Assembly (NCBI RefSeq): GCF_009600985.1
Contig: NZ_VDFP01000002.1
Span: forward strand, 62,001-126,000
DNA: 64,000 nucleotides
Direction of reading: 5' to 3'
Source: Companilactobacillus halodurans
Lineage (GTDB): Bacteria; Bacillota; Bacilli; Lactobacillales; Lactobacillaceae
The notes beneath the pieces are model-generated. The model searched no databases. It had not been told where the DNA came from and saw nothing but the letters and a program-made list of their open reading frames with translations. Made by a program: the position numbers and the translations under genes. Positions 9,366-20,751 of the stretch are shown one piece after another; within the stretch, counting starts at the first letter, position 1, and each line of letters begins with the position of its first letter.

Positions 9366-10106
9366 ATGACAGAAATTAAAGAACAATTAGATCCAGAAAT
9401 GTCTATTCCTAAACACGTTGCTATCATTATGGATGGTAATGGTCGTTGGGCTAAAAAAAAGGGTCAACCAAGGATTGCTGGACACAAAGAAGGCATGAAT
9501 AACGTTAAGACGATTGCTACAGCAGCTAGTCATTTAGGTGTAAAAGTTTTGAGTCTATACGCTTTTTCAACTGAGAATTGGAGTCGCCCTAGTAAAGAAG
9601 TAAATTTCTTGATGAAGCTCCCCGTAGATTTTTTTGGAACATTCATGCCGGATCTAATTAAAGAGAATATTAAAGTACTAGTGACTGGATTTACTGATCA
9701 TTTACCTGATAGAACCAGAAAAGTAGTATTGAAAGCAGTTGAGGACACAAAGGATAATACTGGGATGATCCTCAACTTTGCTTTTAATTATGGTGGTCGT
9801 GCCGAAATTATTAATGCTGCAAAAAATTTGGCTCGTAAGGCAGCTGATGGGTCAATAGATCCTGATAAAATAGATGATTCAATGTTTGCTGAACAGTTGT
9901 TGACTAAGCAGTTAGGAGAACTCGCAGATCCTGATTTGTTGATTAGAACAAGTGGAGAAGAGAGAATCTCTAATTTTATGCTGTGGCAATTGGCTTATTC
10001 AGAAATGATTTTTGATAAGACATACTGGCCAGAATATTCTGTTGATAATTTGATTGCAGATATTAAGGAGTTCGATCGCAGAGATCGTCGCTTTGGGTCA
10101 GTTTAG
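9366..10106 (+). CDS. uppS: Undecaprenyl diphosphate synthase (cis-prenyltransferase)
   Basis: UppS makes C55-PP, the lipid carrier for peptidoglycan and other envelope polymers. The catalytic P-loop aspartate is D23 in DGNGRWA; other marks are STENWSRP and the C-terminal LIRTSGEERISNFMLWQ region. Length is 246 residues. I start at ATG 9366, 11 bases after GAGGG, because the in-frame upstream extension to 9294 lies wholly within frr. Next to cdsA and rseP as in most Firmicutes. Confidence 0.97.
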   Translation: MTEIKEQLDPEMSIPKHVAIIMDGNGRWAKKKGQPRIAGHKEGMNNVKTIATAASHLGVKVLSLYAFSTENWSRPSKEVNFLMKLPVDFFGTFMPDLIKENIKVLVTGFTDHLPDRTRKVVLKAVEDTKDNTGMILNFAFNYGGRAEIINAAKNLARKAADGSIDPDKIDDSMFAEQLLTKQLGELADPDLLIRTSGEERISNFMLWQLAYSEMIFDKTYWPEYSVDNLIADIKEFDRRDRRFGSV

Positions 10107-10124
10107 TTAATTTGGGGGAAAATT

Positions 10125-10919
10125 ATGAAACAACGAGTAATTACCGCCGTTATTGCCTTAGCAATTTTTATTCCCATATTGCTGGCAGGCGGAATCTGGC
10201 TTGAAGTAGCTGCAGCTGCTTTAGCCTTAGTTGGCGTATTTGAGATTTATATTATGCGTAAGAGAATTATTGTTTCCATTGATTTCTTAGTTACTATTTT
10301 GGGAACATTAGCTTTAGTAGTACCAAATGGATTTTACAGTGGCTGGTTGCCAACTCACTTTTCACGATTAGATTTATTTTATATATTTGCCGTAATCTTA
10401 TTAGTGATTACAGTTTTGAGTAAAAATAAATTTAACTTTGAAGATGCTGGGGTTTCGATTGCTTCAATGCTTTATATCGGAACTGGTTTTCACTATTTAG
10501 CAGCAGTGAGAAATTCTGATCCAGGTCTTGGTTTGTTGATGTATGCCTTGATAGTTGTTTGGTCAACTGATATATTTGCTTATACGTTTGGTCGCAAGAT
10601 TGGTAAGCACAAGTTATGGCCTGCTATCAGTCCAAATAAGACTTGGGAAGGAACAATTGCTGGTATAATTATGGCATTGATTCTTTCTGGAGTTTATATG
10701 TATTTCGTCCCACAAGAGTATTCAATGGTTACTATGTTAATGATTGCTTTTGTACTTTCAATCATGGGACAAATGGGCGATTTGATCGAATCAGCCTATA
10801 AACGTTTTTACAAAGTAAAAGATTCAGGAAATATCTTACCGGGTCATGGTGGGATTTTGGATCGATTCGATAGTATGTTGATCGTACTACCGTTGCTACA
10901 CATTTTTGGTTTAGTATAA
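10125..10919 (+). CDS. cdsA: Phosphatidate cytidylyltransferase
   Basis: CdsA makes CDP-diacylglycerol from phosphatidic acid and CTP in the membrane. The 264-residue protein is almost entirely hydrophobic helices (about eight), and carries the family signature near the C-terminus: SAYKRFYKVKDSGNILPGHG followed by GILDRFDS. SPNKTWEGT at about 166-174 is also conserved. It follows uppS by 18 bases with a GGGGG-type ribosome site. Confidence 0.97.
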   Translation: MKQRVITAVIALAIFIPILLAGGIWLEVAAAALALVGVFEIYIMRKRIIVSIDFLVTILGTLALVVPNGFYSGWLPTHFSRLDLFYIFAVILLVITVLSKNKFNFEDAGVSIASMLYIGTGFHYLAAVRNSDPGLGLLMYALIVVWSTDIFAYTFGRKIGKHKLWPAISPNKTWEGTIAGIIMALILSGVYMYFVPQEYSMVTMLMIAFVLSIMGQMGDLIESAYKRFYKVKDSGNILPGHGGILDRFDSMLIVLPLLHIFGLV

Positions 10920-10938
10920 ACAGCTCGTGGAGGTTAAA

Positions 10939-12201
10939 ATGACCGCGATAATTACATTTATAATCGTTTTTGGAATTCTAGTAATTGTTCATGAATTTGG
11001 GCACTATTACGCAGCAAAAAAATCCGGAATCTTAGTTCGGGAATTTTCTGTTGGTATGGGGCCTAAAATTGTGGCGTACAGAAAAAATCATACGACATAT
11101 ACTTTGAGACTTTTACCTTTAGGTGGATATGTTCGTATGGCAGGTGCCCAAGAAGATGATTCCGAGATTCAACCAGGAACGATGGCATCTCTAGTTTTAA
11201 ATGATGACAATAAAGTAACAAAGATAATAACTTCCAGTAAGGTTTATGATGCAAACGCGGTTCCAGTTCAAATCTCCAAGGCTGACCTTGTTGATGATCT
11301 AGTAGTCGAAGGCTACGAAAATGGTGATGAGACAGTTACTAAAAAGTATTCTGTCGACCATGATGCAACAATCGTTGAAGAAGATGGAACAGAAGTTCAG
11401 ATTGCGCCACGGGATGTGCAGCTGCAATCAGTTTCTGTTTGGAAACGAATGATCACAAACTTTGCTGGACCATTTAATAATTTTATTCTGGCAATCGTCG
11501 CAGCAATCATTGCTGCTTTTATGATGAACGGCGTAGCAACTAATCAATTAGGTCAAATCCAAAAGAATTCAGTTGCTCAAGAAGCTGGTTTAAAAGTAAA
11601 TGATACAATCCTAAGCGTTAATGGGAAAAATACTAGTTCATGGACGGCTTTGTCAGAGAATATTCAAAATAATCCTAGTAAAAAGATTACTTTGAAAGTT
11701 CAATCTGGTAAAAAAGTCAGAAACGTTAAATTGACGCCAAAAACAGTTAAATCTGGTGGACAAAAGTATGGCTTGATTGGGATTATTCCAAAGCGTGATT
11801 CAAGTGCAATGGCAAAAATCAAGTATGGCTTCACTTACAGTTGGGGAACGACCGTAATGATTTTCCAAGCTTTAGGAAAGATGGTATCAGGTGGATTCAA
11901 TATTAATCAATTGTCGGGTCCAGTCGGAATTTATTCCATGACTTCAAAAGTGGCTTCGCAAGGCTTGCTTAATATTGTTTTATTCACTTCGATGTTGTCG
12001 ATGAACTTAGGAATCGTTAATTTGATTCCAATTCCTGCCTTAGATGGTGGAAAGATTTTAATGAATATTGTTGAAGCAATCAGAAGAAAACCAATTCCAG
12101 AACAGTATGAAAATGTCATCACTCTAATCGGTGTTGGAATTTTAGTTCTGTTGATGATTGCTGTCACTTGGAATGATATTCAGCGTTTCTTTATAAAATA
12201 G
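10939..12201 (+). CDS. rseP: Site-2 intramembrane metalloprotease (RseP/RasP family)
   Basis: RasP/RseP clips membrane anchors of anti-sigma factors and signal peptides. The HEFGH zinc motif is at residues 18-22 in the first membrane helix; the third zinc ligand lies in PIPALDGGK near the C-terminus; a PDZ domain (about residues 200-280, GLKVNDTILSVNGKN) sits between. The 420-residue length is typical. Start chosen at ATG 10939, 7 bases after GGAGG; a GTG start at 10927 would place the ribosome site inside the gene. Confidence 0.96.
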   Translation: MTAIITFIIVFGILVIVHEFGHYYAAKKSGILVREFSVGMGPKIVAYRKNHTTYTLRLLPLGGYVRMAGAQEDDSEIQPGTMASLVLNDDNKVTKIITSSKVYDANAVPVQISKADLVDDLVVEGYENGDETVTKKYSVDHDATIVEEDGTEVQIAPRDVQLQSVSVWKRMITNFAGPFNNFILAIVAAIIAAFMMNGVATNQLGQIQKNSVAQEAGLKVNDTILSVNGKNTSSWTALSENIQNNPSKKITLKVQSGKKVRNVKLTPKTVKSGGQKYGLIGIIPKRDSSAMAKIKYGFTYSWGTTVMIFQALGKMVSGGFNINQLSGPVGIYSMTSKVASQGLLNIVLFTSMLSMNLGIVNLIPIPALDGGKILMNIVEAIRRKPIPEQYENVITLIGVGILVLLMIAVTWNDIQRFFIK

Positions 12202-12215
12202 GGGGATAAAAAGAC

Positions 12216-13922
12216 TTGAAACAATCAAAATTATATATTCCAACGTTGAAACAAACTCCTTCAGATGCTGAGGCTATCAGTCACCAGTTGATGCTGAGAG
12301 CCGGTTATGTTAGACAAGTTTCTGCTGGTGTCTACAGTTACTTACCATTAGCTTGGTCAGTAATTCGTAAGATTGAAGATGTTATTCGCAAAGAAATGGA
12401 AAAGGTTGATGGTGTTGAAATGCAAATGCCAGCAATCTTGCCTGCTGATTTGTGGAAGGAAAGTGGTCGTTATGAAACATATGGCGATAATCTTTTCAAA
12501 TTAAAGGATCGTCATGACCGTGAGTTTGTTTTAGGACCTACACATGAAGAAACTTTTACAAGTGTAGTTAAAGAAGGTTTAAATAGTTACAAGAAATTGC
12601 CTCTTATTTTGTATCAAATGCAAATGAAATATCGTGATGAAGACCGTCCACGTTACGGATTGCTCCGTGGTCGTGAATTCTTGATGCAAGATGCTTATTC
12701 ATTTACAGCTAACAAAGAACAATTAGACGTAATTTTCAATCAGATGGAACAAGCTTATCGTAATATCTTTGATATTTGTGGCTTGAATTATCGTGCTATT
12801 ATTGGTGATGCTGGAGCTATGGGTGGAACAGATTCAAAAGAATTCTCTGCTATTGCTGCTATCGGTGAAGATACGATTGCTTATTCAGACGATTCTGATT
12901 ATTCTGCTAACCTTGAAATGGCCGCAAGCAAGATGGAAGAAAATCCTAAAGAGGATAAAAAAGAAATTGAAGAGGTTGATACTCCTGACGTTCACACCAT
13001 CGAAAGTCTTGCTGAATTATTAAAAGTTGAATCAAAACGTATCATGAAAGCTGTTGCTTATATAGCTGACGATGAACCTGTCATGGTTATGATTCGTGGC
13101 GATTATGATGTTAACGATGTTAAATTGAAGAACTATTTAGGTTGTGACTTCTTACGTGAAGCAACTCCTGATGAAGTTAAAGATGTTTTCCACAGTGTTC
13201 CTGGATTTATTGGTCCTAAGGGCATTGATGAAAATGTTAAAGTTCTTTATGATAGTTCATTAGTTGGCTTGATGAATTTCGTGGTTGGTCCTAACAAAGC
13301 GGATCGTCACTTTATCAACGCAAACTTTGAAGATATCACTGCTGAAATGCCAGAATTTAGAGATTTACGTGTCATCAAAGAGGATGAAACTTCACCTGAT
13401 GGTCACGGCCAAATCAAATTTACTCGTGGTATTGAAATTGGTCATATCTTCAAATTGGGTACAAAGTTCTCCAAAGCTTTAGGTGCTAACTTCCTAGATG
13501 AAAATGGAAAATCAAATCCATTGATCATGGGATGCTATGGTATCGGAATTTCTCGTTTGTTGTCAGCTATTATTGAACAACATAGCGACGAAAATGGTAT
13601 TATTTGGCCTGAAAGTTTGGCTCCATACCAAGTTCACGTTGTGCCAATTAAATACAATAACGATGTTCAAGGAAAACTCAGCGATGAGATTGTTGAATTG
13701 TTACAAGATGAAGGTTATGATGTTCTCCTTGATGATCGAAAAGAACGTCCTGGTGTTAAATTTGCCGATTCAGATTTGATTGGTATTCCAATCAGAATCA
13801 CTGTTGGTAAGAAAGCAGCAGACCAAATTGTGGAACTAAAGATTAGAAGTACTGGTGAAACAATTGAAGTAAGTAAAGATGAATTAGTAAATTCAGTAAA
13901 AATATTGCTTAAGAATCAGTAA
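12216..13922 (+). CDS. proS: Prolyl-tRNA synthetase (bacterial type with editing insertion)
   Basis: ProRS charges tRNA(Pro). The 568-residue length and layout are those of the long bacterial form: class II motif 2 and 3 regions ([26 protein letters not shown] in two parts; [12 protein letters not shown]), an INS editing domain between about 230 and 400, and a C-terminal anticodon-binding domain. The start is a TTG at 12216 after a GGGGG site, giving [15 protein letters not shown]. No T-box leader is seen in the 14-base gap after rseP. Confidence 0.97.
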   Translation: MKQSKLYIPTLKQTPSDAEAISHQLMLRAGYVRQVSAGVYSYLPLAWSVIRKIEDVIRKEMEKVDGVEMQMPAILPADLWKESGRYETYGDNLFKLKDRHDREFVLGPTHEETFTSVVKEGLNSYKKLPLILYQMQMKYRDEDRPRYGLLRGREFLMQDAYSFTANKEQLDVIFNQMEQAYRNIFDICGLNYRAIIGDAGAMGGTDSKEFSAIAAIGEDTIAYSDDSDYSANLEMAASKMEENPKEDKKEIEEVDTPDVHTIESLAELLKVESKRIMKAVAYIADDEPVMVMIRGDYDVNDVKLKNYLGCDFLREATPDEVKDVFHSVPGFIGPKGIDENVKVLYDSSLVGLMNFVVGPNKADRHFINANFEDITAEMPEFRDLRVIKEDETSPDGHGQIKFTRGIEIGHIFKLGTKFSKALGANFLDENGKSNPLIMGCYGIGISRLLSAIIEQHSDENGIIWPESLAPYQVHVVPIKYNNDVQGKLSDEIVELLQDEGYDVLLDDRKERPGVKFADSDLIGIPIRITVGKKAADQIVELKIRSTGETIEVSKDELVNSVKILLKNQ

Positions 13923-13924
13923 TG

Positions 13925-13942
13925 AGGCTTAGGCCTTTTTTA
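13925..13942 (+). terminator. Weak hairpin with T-run between proS and polC
   Basis: AGGC TTAG GCCT followed by six T. The stem has only 4 bp, so it is at best a partial terminator. Confidence 0.3.
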
Positions 13943-13959
13943 TTTGTAAAGGATAGAAT

Positions 13960-16900
13960 ATGTCAGATACAAAACAACTTTTTGAAATTTTAATTAAGCA
14001 AATCAAGCTCAATGACCTTTTAGGTCCTGACAATTCATTTGCTGATGGTAAATTAGATAAATTAGAAGTTCATAAAAATAGTAAACGTTGGACATTCTAT
14101 TTTGAATTCAAAGACGTGATTCCATTTAAGGAATTTATGATTTTTGTGAAAGCCTTAAAAGCTAGTTTTGAAGGAATCGCTCAAGTTAATTTTGAGATTT
14201 CAACGACGCAAGCTCAATTGAAGGAAAACGATATTAAGGATTATTGGAATTATGTTCTCAATGATGCTGATATCGATTCTCCGATGGTAATCGATAAAAT
14301 CAGTCAAACGCCGCCTCGAATTGAAAATGGACAGGTCTTTTTAGATGTTTCTAATAGTTTCATGGCTGATTTTGTCGATGGCAAACTAATCAATGGCTTG
14401 CAGTCAGAATATACTAGCTTGGGTTTTCCAGATTTTAAAATTCGGACGAATATTGATGAAGTCAAGTCGCAAACTAAAGAAGTCGCCTTAAAAGCTGCCA
14501 ATGCTGAGAAGACCAAGAAATTTCAAGCTAAGGCTAAAGAAGTCAGCGAGAAAAAAGCTGCCAAGCCAGCAGGGAATGTTTCAAAAGTTGGACGCAAGAT
14601 TTCTGATGACCAGGAAATCACGCAAATGGTTGATATAGTTGAAGAAGACCGCAATAAAGTAGTTGAAGGACATATCTTCGACAAAGAAGTCCGTAAATTA
14701 AAATCCGGGCGTTCTTTGTTGATATTAAAAGTGACCGACTATACTTCATCATTTAGTATCAAGAAATTTTCCAACGGCGAAGATGATGAAAAATTCTTTG
14801 ATAATTTAGATGAGGAAGCCTGGATTCGAGTGCGTGGGAATGTTCAAGAAGACAACTTTTCGCGTGAATTGGTCATTATGGCTAACGATATCAATGTTAT
14901 TAAACATCAGTCTCGTCAAGATACAGCTGATGAAGATAATAAGCGAATCGAATTGCATGCGCACACTAATATGAGTCAAATGGACGCTATTCCTAGTGCC
15001 ACGAAACTTATCAAACGAGCTAGCGAATGGGGTCAACCAGCGATTGCTATCACTGACCATCATGCTCTTCAAGCCTTTCCAGAAGCCTATAATGCAGGTA
15101 AAAAGTTTGGCGTTAAAATTGGTTACGGCGTTGAAATTGACTTGGTTGACGAGGGCAATCCTATTGCCTTTAATCTTCGTGATCAAGAACTCAAGGGTGC
15201 AGAATACGTTATTTTTGATACTGAAACTACTGGACTTTCAGCAGTTTATGATTCAATGATTGAAATTGGTGCTACCAAAATGAAAGATGGCAAAGTAATC
15301 GACCGTTTTGATAAGTTTATCAATCCGGGTCATCCGTTATCTGAAGTGACAACTAATTTAACTAGTATCACAACCGATATGGTCAAAGATGCTCCTGATG
15401 AAAAAACGATTGTGTCAGAATTCATGGACTTTATCGGTGATGACATTTTGGTTGGTCACAACGTAACCTTTGATATGGGCTTCATGAATGCCGCTTTGAC
15501 CAGAATGGATCGAGACAGGTTGCAGATGCCCGTAATCGATACTTTGGAAATGTCGCGGACTTTGCACTCTGAATATCGGAATCATAAGTTGGATTCATTG
15601 GCTAAACGTTACAATATCGTTTTGGAACATCACCATAGAGCCGATTCCGATGCGGAAACCACTGGTTACTTGATGTACAAACTGTTCGATGAGCTAGAAG
15701 ATAAGTTTGAAACGACCAATGTCAATCAATTAAATGACCATATTGGTGGAGAGGATGCATATAAACAAGCTCGTCCAAGCCATGCCATCTTGATTGCCAA
15801 AACGCAAGCCGGTTTGAAGAATATGTTTAAGATAGTTTCTTATTCAATGACGCAATATTATTATCGAACAGCTCGTGTTCCTCGTCGTTTATTGAATAAA
15901 TATCGTGAAGGAATCATTGTCGGTTCAGCTTGCGAAAACGGCGAAGTCTTCACAAGTATGATGCAAAAGGGTTATGATGATACTCGAGAATTAGCTGAGT
16001 ATTACGACTATCTTGAAGTTATGCCACGTTCGCTTTATCAACACTTGATTGATATCAAGATTATTAAAGATGAAGATGCTTTAAAAGAAATTATTAAAAA
16101 TATTATTAAATTAGGTAAAGAATTGAAGAAACCAGTTGTGGCAACTGGTGATGTTCATTATTTAGATCCTCATGATAAGGTTTATCGAGACATCGTTATT
16201 AAAGCAGTTAAAAGTAATGCTTTGGCAAGAAGACCGCAGTTGCCTGATGTGCAATTTAGAACGACAAATGAAATGTTTGATGAATTTAGTTATTTAGATA
16301 AAGCCACTCAACAAGAAATCATCGTTGACAATCCAAAGAAAATTATGGATTCAATTGATGAGATGTCTCCGGTCAAAGACAAGCTCTACACTCCAAAGAT
16401 GGATGGAGCTGAAGAAGAAATTCGCAATTTGACGATGAACAAAGCTCACGAATTGTACGGCGACCCATTGCCAGAGTTAGTTCAAAAACGAATGGATCGA
16501 GAACTGAAGAGTATCATCGGTAATGGATTCTCCGTTATTTACTTGATTGCTCAGCGTTTGGTTTATAAATCAAATAAAGATGGGTATTTGGTAGGATCCC
16601 GTGGGTCTGTCGGTTCAAGTTTCGTTGCGACGATGACAGGAATCACTGAAGTTAATCCCTTGCCACCACATTATCGTTGTCCTAAGTGTAAGTATTCCGA
16701 ATTCTTTACTAAAGGTGAAGTTGGTTCTGGATATGACTTGGAAGACAAAAAATGTCCAAAATGCGGTACCGAATTGAAAAAAGATGGTCAGGATATTCCC
16801 TTTGAAACTTTCTTAGGATTCAAAGGTGATAAAGTTCCTGATATCGATTTGAACTTCTCCGGTGATTATCAACCAGTAGCTCACAACTATACCAAAGTTT

Positions 16901-18261
16901 TGTTTGGTGAAGATCACGTATTCCGCGCTGGTACGATTGGTACGATTGCCGATCGGACAGCTTTTGGTTATGTAAAAAATTATGAAGAATTGACTGGCGA
17001 GAATTTGCGCAATGCTGAAGAAGAACGTTTAGCTAAGGGTTCGACTGGTGTCAAGCGAACGACCGGTCAACATCCTGCGGGTATCATTGTTGTGCCCGAT
17101 TATATGGATATCTTTGACTTTACGCCTATTCAATATCCAGCTGATGACCAAAATGCGGCTTGGAAGACGACCCACTTTGATTTCCACTCGATTCACGATA
17201 ATATCTTGAAACTCGATATCTTAGGCCATGATGACCCAACGATGATTCGTATGCTGCAAGATTTATCTGGTATCGACCCTAAGACGATTCCGGTTGATGA
17301 TCCCGATGTGATGGAATTGTTTAGAGGGACGGATTCATTAGGTGTTACGCCAGAACAAATTTTCTCTAAGACTGGAACTTTAGGTGTGCCGGAATTTGGA
17401 ACGCGTTTCGTTCGCGGAATGTTAGAAAAAACACATCCAACGACGTTTGCGGAATTGTTGCAAATTTCTGGTCTATCTCACGGTACCGATGTTTGGTTAG
17501 GTAATGCTGAAGAATTGATCGACAAGGGTATAGTTACCTTAAAAGATGTTATCGGTTGTCGTGATAATATCATGATGGATTTGATTCACTACGGAATGGA
17601 ATCGCAAATTGCCTTTCAAATTATGGAGCATGTTAGAAAGGGTCGCGGTATTCCTGATGAATGGAAACAGAAGATGAAAGATGCTAATGTTCCTGATTGG
17701 TATATCGACTCTTGTTTGAAGATTAAATACATGTTCCCACGGGCCCATGCGACAGCCTATATTTTAATGGCGCTTAGAATTGCTTACTTTAAAGTACACT
17801 ATCCACTTTATTACTACAGTGCTTATTTCTCTGTTCGTGCTGACGACTTCGATCTTGTTGCAATGACAACTGGAAAAGAAGCTGTTAAATCGGCTATGAA
17901 AGCTATCAATGATAAAGGGATGGATGCTTCTACTAAAGAGAAAAACTTATTGACCGTTTTGGAACTAGCTAATGAATGTTTAGAACGTGGTCTAACGATT
18001 AAAATGGTCGACTTGGATAAGTCAGATGCCTTTAATTTTAAGATTATCGATGATAAAACATTGTTGGCTCCATTCAATGCTATTCCTGGTTTGGGTGACA
18101 ACGTTGCTAAACAAATCGTTGCTGCTAGAGAAGAAAAGCCTTTCTTATCTAAGCAAGATTTGGGAACGCGAGGCAAAGTTTCTAAAACAATTATTGAATA
18201 TATGACAGAAAATCATGTTTTAGATGGCATGCCGGAAGAAAATCAGTTATCATTATTCTAG
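13960..18261 (+). CDS. polC: DNA polymerase III alpha subunit, Gram-positive PolC type
   Basis: The replicative polymerase with built-in 3'-5' exonuclease. The 1433 residues fall in the usual order: N-terminal domains, an OB region (about 230-320), a split PHP domain beginning [14 protein letters not shown] near 329, an inserted DEDD exonuclease (FDTETTG near 418; later [12 protein letters not shown]), a zinc-binding insertion with two CPKC pairs (about 907-935), the catalytic palm PDIDLNFSG near 959, and a C-terminal end QLSLF that fits the beta-clamp-binding motif. Start ATG follows AAAGGA. It ends the pyrH-polC string. Confidence 0.99.
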   Translation: MSDTKQLFEILIKQIKLNDLLGPDNSFADGKLDKLEVHKNSKRWTFYFEFKDVIPFKEFMIFVKALKASFEGIAQVNFEISTTQAQLKENDIKDYWNYVLNDADIDSPMVIDKISQTPPRIENGQVFLDVSNSFMADFVDGKLINGLQSEYTSLGFPDFKIRTNIDEVKSQTKEVALKAANAEKTKKFQAKAKEVSEKKAAKPAGNVSKVGRKISDDQEITQMVDIVEEDRNKVVEGHIFDKEVRKLKSGRSLLILKVTDYTSSFSIKKFSNGEDDEKFFDNLDEEAWIRVRGNVQEDNFSRELVIMANDINVIKHQSRQDTADEDNKRIELHAHTNMSQMDAIPSATKLIKRASEWGQPAIAITDHHALQAFPEAYNAGKKFGVKIGYGVEIDLVDEGNPIAFNLRDQELKGAEYVIFDTETTGLSAVYDSMIEIGATKMKDGKVIDRFDKFINPGHPLSEVTTNLTSITTDMVKDAPDEKTIVSEFMDFIGDDILVGHNVTFDMGFMNAALTRMDRDRLQMPVIDTLEMSRTLHSEYRNHKLDSLAKRYNIVLEHHHRADSDAETTGYLMYKLFDELEDKFETTNVNQLNDHIGGEDAYKQARPSHAILIAKTQAGLKNMFKIVSYSMTQYYYRTARVPRRLLNKYREGIIVGSACENGEVFTSMMQKGYDDTRELAEYYDYLEVMPRSLYQHLIDIKIIKDEDALKEIIKNIIKLGKELKKPVVATGDVHYLDPHDKVYRDIVIKAVKSNALARRPQLPDVQFRTTNEMFDEFSYLDKATQQEIIVDNPKKIMDSIDEMSPVKDKLYTPKMDGAEEEIRNLTMNKAHELYGDPLPELVQKRMDRELKSIIGNGFSVIYLIAQRLVYKSNKDGYLVGSRGSVGSSFVATMTGITEVNPLPPHYRCPKCKYSEFFTKGEVGSGYDLEDKKCPKCGTELKKDGQDIPFETFLGFKGDKVPDIDLNFSGDYQPVAHNYTKVLFGEDHVFRAGTIGTIADRTAFGYVKNYEELTGENLRNAEEERLAKGSTGVKRTTGQHPAGIIVVPDYMDIFDFTPIQYPADDQNAAWKTTHFDFHSIHDNILKLDILGHDDPTMIRMLQDLSGIDPKTIPVDDPDVMELFRGTDSLGVTPEQIFSKTGTLGVPEFGTRFVRGMLEKTHPTTFAELLQISGLSHGTDVWLGNAEELIDKGIVTLKDVIGCRDNIMMDLIHYGMESQIAFQIMEHVRKGRGIPDEWKQKMKDANVPDWYIDSCLKIKYMFPRAHATAYILMALRIAYFKVHYPLYYYSAYFSVRADDFDLVAMTTGKEAVKSAMKAINDKGMDASTKEKNLLTVLELANECLERGLTIKMVDLDKSDAFNFKIIDDKTLLAPFNAIPGLGDNVAKQIVAAREEKPFLSKQDLGTRGKVSKTIIEYMTENHVLDGMPEENQLSLF

Positions 18262-18277
18262 GTACGGGCATTATAAG

Positions 18278-18306
18278 TTGCTTTAGTAATTAATATATGT
18301 TAAATT
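18278..18306 (+). promoter_or_regulatory. Candidate promoter of the rimP-nusA-infB operon
   Basis: TTGCTT (18278-18283), a 17-base spacer and TAAATT (18301-18306; TTAAAT one base earlier also fits). It lies just after polC and upstream of the hairpin at 18332, so its transcript must cross that hairpin. Confidence 0.45.
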
Positions 18307-18331
18307 AACTACTAGTTAATTATTGATTAAT

Positions 18332-18358
18332 GAGTGAGCAGAGATGCTCACTCTTTTT
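18332..18358 (+). terminator. Perfect terminator hairpin between polC and rimP
   Basis: GAGTGAGCA, loop GAGA, TGCTCACTC, then TTTTT. A perfect 9-bp stem. It ends polC transcripts, and if the promoter at 18278 is real it is also a leader attenuator for rimP-nusA. Confidence 0.9.
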
Positions 18359-18386
18359 ATTGCCGAATTACTTTGGAGGAATGTCC

Positions 18387-18854
18387 TTGGATACAAAAGT
18401 TGAAGAATTAAAAGCCATTTTACAGCCAATCTTAGATCAACATGATTTCTTTTTAGTTGATTTAGAGTTCGTACACGAACGCGGAGATTGGTATTTAAGA
18501 GTGTATGCAGATAAAAAAGGCGGAATCAGTATCGATGATTGTGCCGTCATCAGTGAAGAATACGGTGAAAAATTGGATGAATTGAATCCAATCGAACCAG
18601 CGTATTATTTAGAAGTTTCATCTCCAGGTGCTGAACGTCCCTTGAAAAATGATGCTAGTTTAACTGACTATGTTGACGATTATGTTCATGCTTCTCTTTA
18701 TCAAAAACAAGATGGTCAAAAGGCTTTTGAAGGAACAATGACTGAGGTAACGGATACCAAGATAACTTTGATCGTTAAAGTTAAGAATTTAAAGAAGCAA
18801 GTGGAGCTTAGTCGTGACAACATCGCTAAGATTCGTCTTGCAATAGAATTCTAA
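18387..18854 (+). CDS. rimP: Ribosome maturation factor RimP
   Basis: RimP assists early 30S assembly. The 155-residue protein shows LVDLEFVHERGDWYLRVY, IDDCAVISEEYGEKLDE and YYLEVSSPGAERPL, all standard. I place the start at TTG 18387, 6 bases after GGAGGA; the in-frame ATG at 18381 directly touches that site, and a longer extension to 18330 would run through the perfect terminator hairpin. It leads the rimP-nusA-ylxR-ylxQ-infB operon. Confidence 0.95.
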   Translation: MDTKVEELKAILQPILDQHDFFLVDLEFVHERGDWYLRVYADKKGGISIDDCAVISEEYGEKLDELNPIEPAYYLEVSSPGAERPLKNDASLTDYVDDYVHASLYQKQDGQKAFEGTMTEVTDTKITLIVKVKNLKKQVELSRDNIAKIRLAIEF

Positions 18855-18864
18855 GGAGAAAATC

Positions 18865-20121
18865 ATGAGTAAAGAAATGGTTGAGGCCCTTGATGCACTT
18901 GAAAGCGAAAAGGGTATTAAAAAAGAATACGTAATTGAATCATTAGAAGCTGCTCTAGTTGCCGCTTATAAGAGAAATTATAACCAAGCTCAAAATGTTG
19001 ATGTTGAATTTGATGCTAAAAAGGGTAATATACATGTTTATGCGGTTAAAGAAGTTGTTGAAGAAGTAGCTGACGACCGTTTAGAAGTTAGTCTTGAAGA
19101 TGCCCAACAAAAGAGCAAGGGTTATGAAATCGGCGATCATATCAAAGAAGAAGTTACTCCAAAGGATTTTGGTAGAATTGCTGCTCAAACTGCAAAACAA
19201 GTAATTATGCAACGAGTACGTGAAGCTGAGCGCGATATCATTTATAATGAATATAGTCAATATGAACATGAAATAATTCAAGGTACTGTTGAACGTAGCG
19301 ATAATCGCTATGTCTATATTACTTACGGTAAAATTGAAACAGTTATGCCAAAAGCAGACCAAATGCCTGGCGAAACATATAACTCTCGTGATAGAATCAG
19401 AGTTTATGTTACTAAGGTAGAAAATGCTACCAAAGGACCACAAGTCTTCGTATCAAGAACAGACCCAGGTTTGGTCAAACGTCTATTTGAACAACAAGTT
19501 CCAGAAATATATGATGGAACAGTTGAAATCGTTTCGATTGCCCGTGAAGCTGGCGACAGAACAAAAATTGCTGTTAAGTCAGATAATCCTGACGTTGATC
19601 CAGTGGGTACTTGCGTTGGTCCAAAGGGTTCGCGTGTCCAAGCAGTTGTTGATGAATTAAATGGCGAAAACATCGATGTTGTACCTTATGTCGATGATCC
19701 AGTTGATTTCATTGCTAATGCTTTGAACCCAGCTGAAGTCATTGCTGTTCAATTTGATGAAAATGATAAGAAACAATGTATCGTAATCGTGCCTGACTAC
19801 CACTTATCGCTAGCTATTGGTAAGAAGGGTCAAAATGCTCGTTTAGCTGCTAAGTTAACTGGTTATAAGATTGATATCAAACCAGAGTCTCAAGTTGAGT
19901 TCGTTGATGATAACGATCAAGACGTTAACCTTGAGGATGTTGAAAGCGGCAAAATCGATATCGACAAGACTCGTGAAAATGCGGCTAATGCTGATGACGC
20001 AAAGAATCCAGCTGCTGACGATTCAGATGAAACAACTGATGATTCAACAGATACAACAGCTGATTCAGAAGATACAGATACAGACGACAAAGATTCAGAT
20101 AACACAGACTCACAAGATTAA
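18865..20121 (+). CDS. nusA: Transcription termination/antitermination factor NusA
   Basis: NusA binds RNA polymerase and nascent RNA to control pausing, termination and antitermination. The order is: N-terminal polymerase-binding domain (1-125), S1 domain (about 133-200), and two KH domains (about 200-345; VGPKGSRVQAVV and IGKKGQNARLAAKLTGYKIDI). It lacks the acidic AR repeats of E. coli but ends in a 65-residue Asp/Thr/Ser tail (from about 350) that looks disordered. 418 residues against roughly 350-400 in relatives. It follows rimP by 10 bases. Confidence 0.98.
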   Translation: MSKEMVEALDALESEKGIKKEYVIESLEAALVAAYKRNYNQAQNVDVEFDAKKGNIHVYAVKEVVEEVADDRLEVSLEDAQQKSKGYEIGDHIKEEVTPKDFGRIAAQTAKQVIMQRVREAERDIIYNEYSQYEHEIIQGTVERSDNRYVYITYGKIETVMPKADQMPGETYNSRDRIRVYVTKVENATKGPQVFVSRTDPGLVKRLFEQQVPEIYDGTVEIVSIAREAGDRTKIAVKSDNPDVDPVGTCVGPKGSRVQAVVDELNGENIDVVPYVDDPVDFIANALNPAEVIAVQFDENDKKQCIVIVPDYHLSLAIGKKGQNARLAAKLTGYKIDIKPESQVEFVDDNDQDVNLEDVESGKIDIDKTRENAANADDAKNPAADDSDETTDDSTDTTADSEDTDTDDKDSDNTDSQD

Positions 20122-20133
20122 GGGGTGATGGAT

Positions 20134-20442
20134 TTGGCAACTCGTAAGATACCAATGCGTAAAGATATTTTGACCAACAAGATGTATCCCAAAAGAGAAA
20201 TGGTTAGAATTGTCAAAGATAAAGAAGGCAACATTTCAATAGATCCAACTGGCAAAAAGCCCGGTCGCGGTGCTTATGTAGGACTAGATCCAAAAGCCGT
20301 TAAGGAAGCTAAATCAAAGAAATCATTAGAAAAAGTTTTTTCACATGCTGTTCCGAGTGATTTTTATGATGAATTGTTTGAATTCGTCGATCATCAAAAA
20401 GCTCGTATGGACCTCTTTGGTGATTTAGGCAAGAAACACTAA
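20134..20442 (+). CDS. ylxR: YlxR-family RNA-binding protein (RnpM family)
   Basis: A small basic protein (102 residues from this start) of the DUF448/YlxR family; the Bacillus relative (RnpM) binds RNase P RNA. RKIPMRKDI at the N-terminus and KPGRGAYVGLD in the middle are the family marks. Start is uncertain among GTG 20125, ATG 20128 and TTG 20134; I prefer TTG because AGGGG sits 9 bases upstream and the product then begins MATRKIPMRKD like its relatives. It sits between nusA and ylxQ as in most Firmicutes. Confidence 0.9.
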   Translation: MATRKIPMRKDILTNKMYPKREMVRIVKDKEGNISIDPTGKKPGRGAYVGLDPKAVKEAKSKKSLEKVFSHAVPSDFYDELFEFVDHQKARMDLFGDLGKKH

Positions 20443-20738
20443 TGAATAACTTTTTAAACCTTTTGGGTCTAGCTGTCAGAGCTCGTAAAGTAGTTAGTGG
20501 AACTGAGTTCACAATTGATGGCATTCGTAAGAATGAAGTTAAATTAGTGGTCATGGCAAATAATTGTAGTCCACGAACAAAAAAAGATTTGCACAATAAA
20601 GCTAGTTATTATAATGTACCTGTGGTAGATACATTGAATGATGATGAATTAAAAAAGGCTATTGGAAAAGACAGAAAAGTTATGGGAGTAACTGATCAAG
20701 GTTTTGCTAAAAGGTTAAAAGAAATTATGGACAATTAA
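20442..20738 (+). CDS. ylxQ: L7Ae-family ribosomal-protein-like RNA-binding protein YlxQ
   Basis: A 98-residue L7Ae/L30e/S12e-fold protein that binds K-turn RNA in related species. Typical signs: [20 protein letters not shown] at the N-terminus and [17 protein letters not shown]. The start ATG shares one base with the ylxR stop (TAATG), so translation is coupled. It belongs to the nusA-infB operon. Confidence 0.93.
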   Translation: MNNFLNLLGLAVRARKVVSGTEFTIDGIRKNEVKLVVMANNCSPRTKKDLHNKASYYNVPVVDTLNDDELKKAIGKDRKVMGVTDQGFAKRLKEIMDN

Positions 20739-20751
20739 GGAGAGTGATAGG

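Noticed and set aside
12202-12215. Possible T-box leader for proS
   Set aside because: Only 14 bases separate rseP and proS; no room for a T-box, and no GGTGG-type antiterminator is seen.
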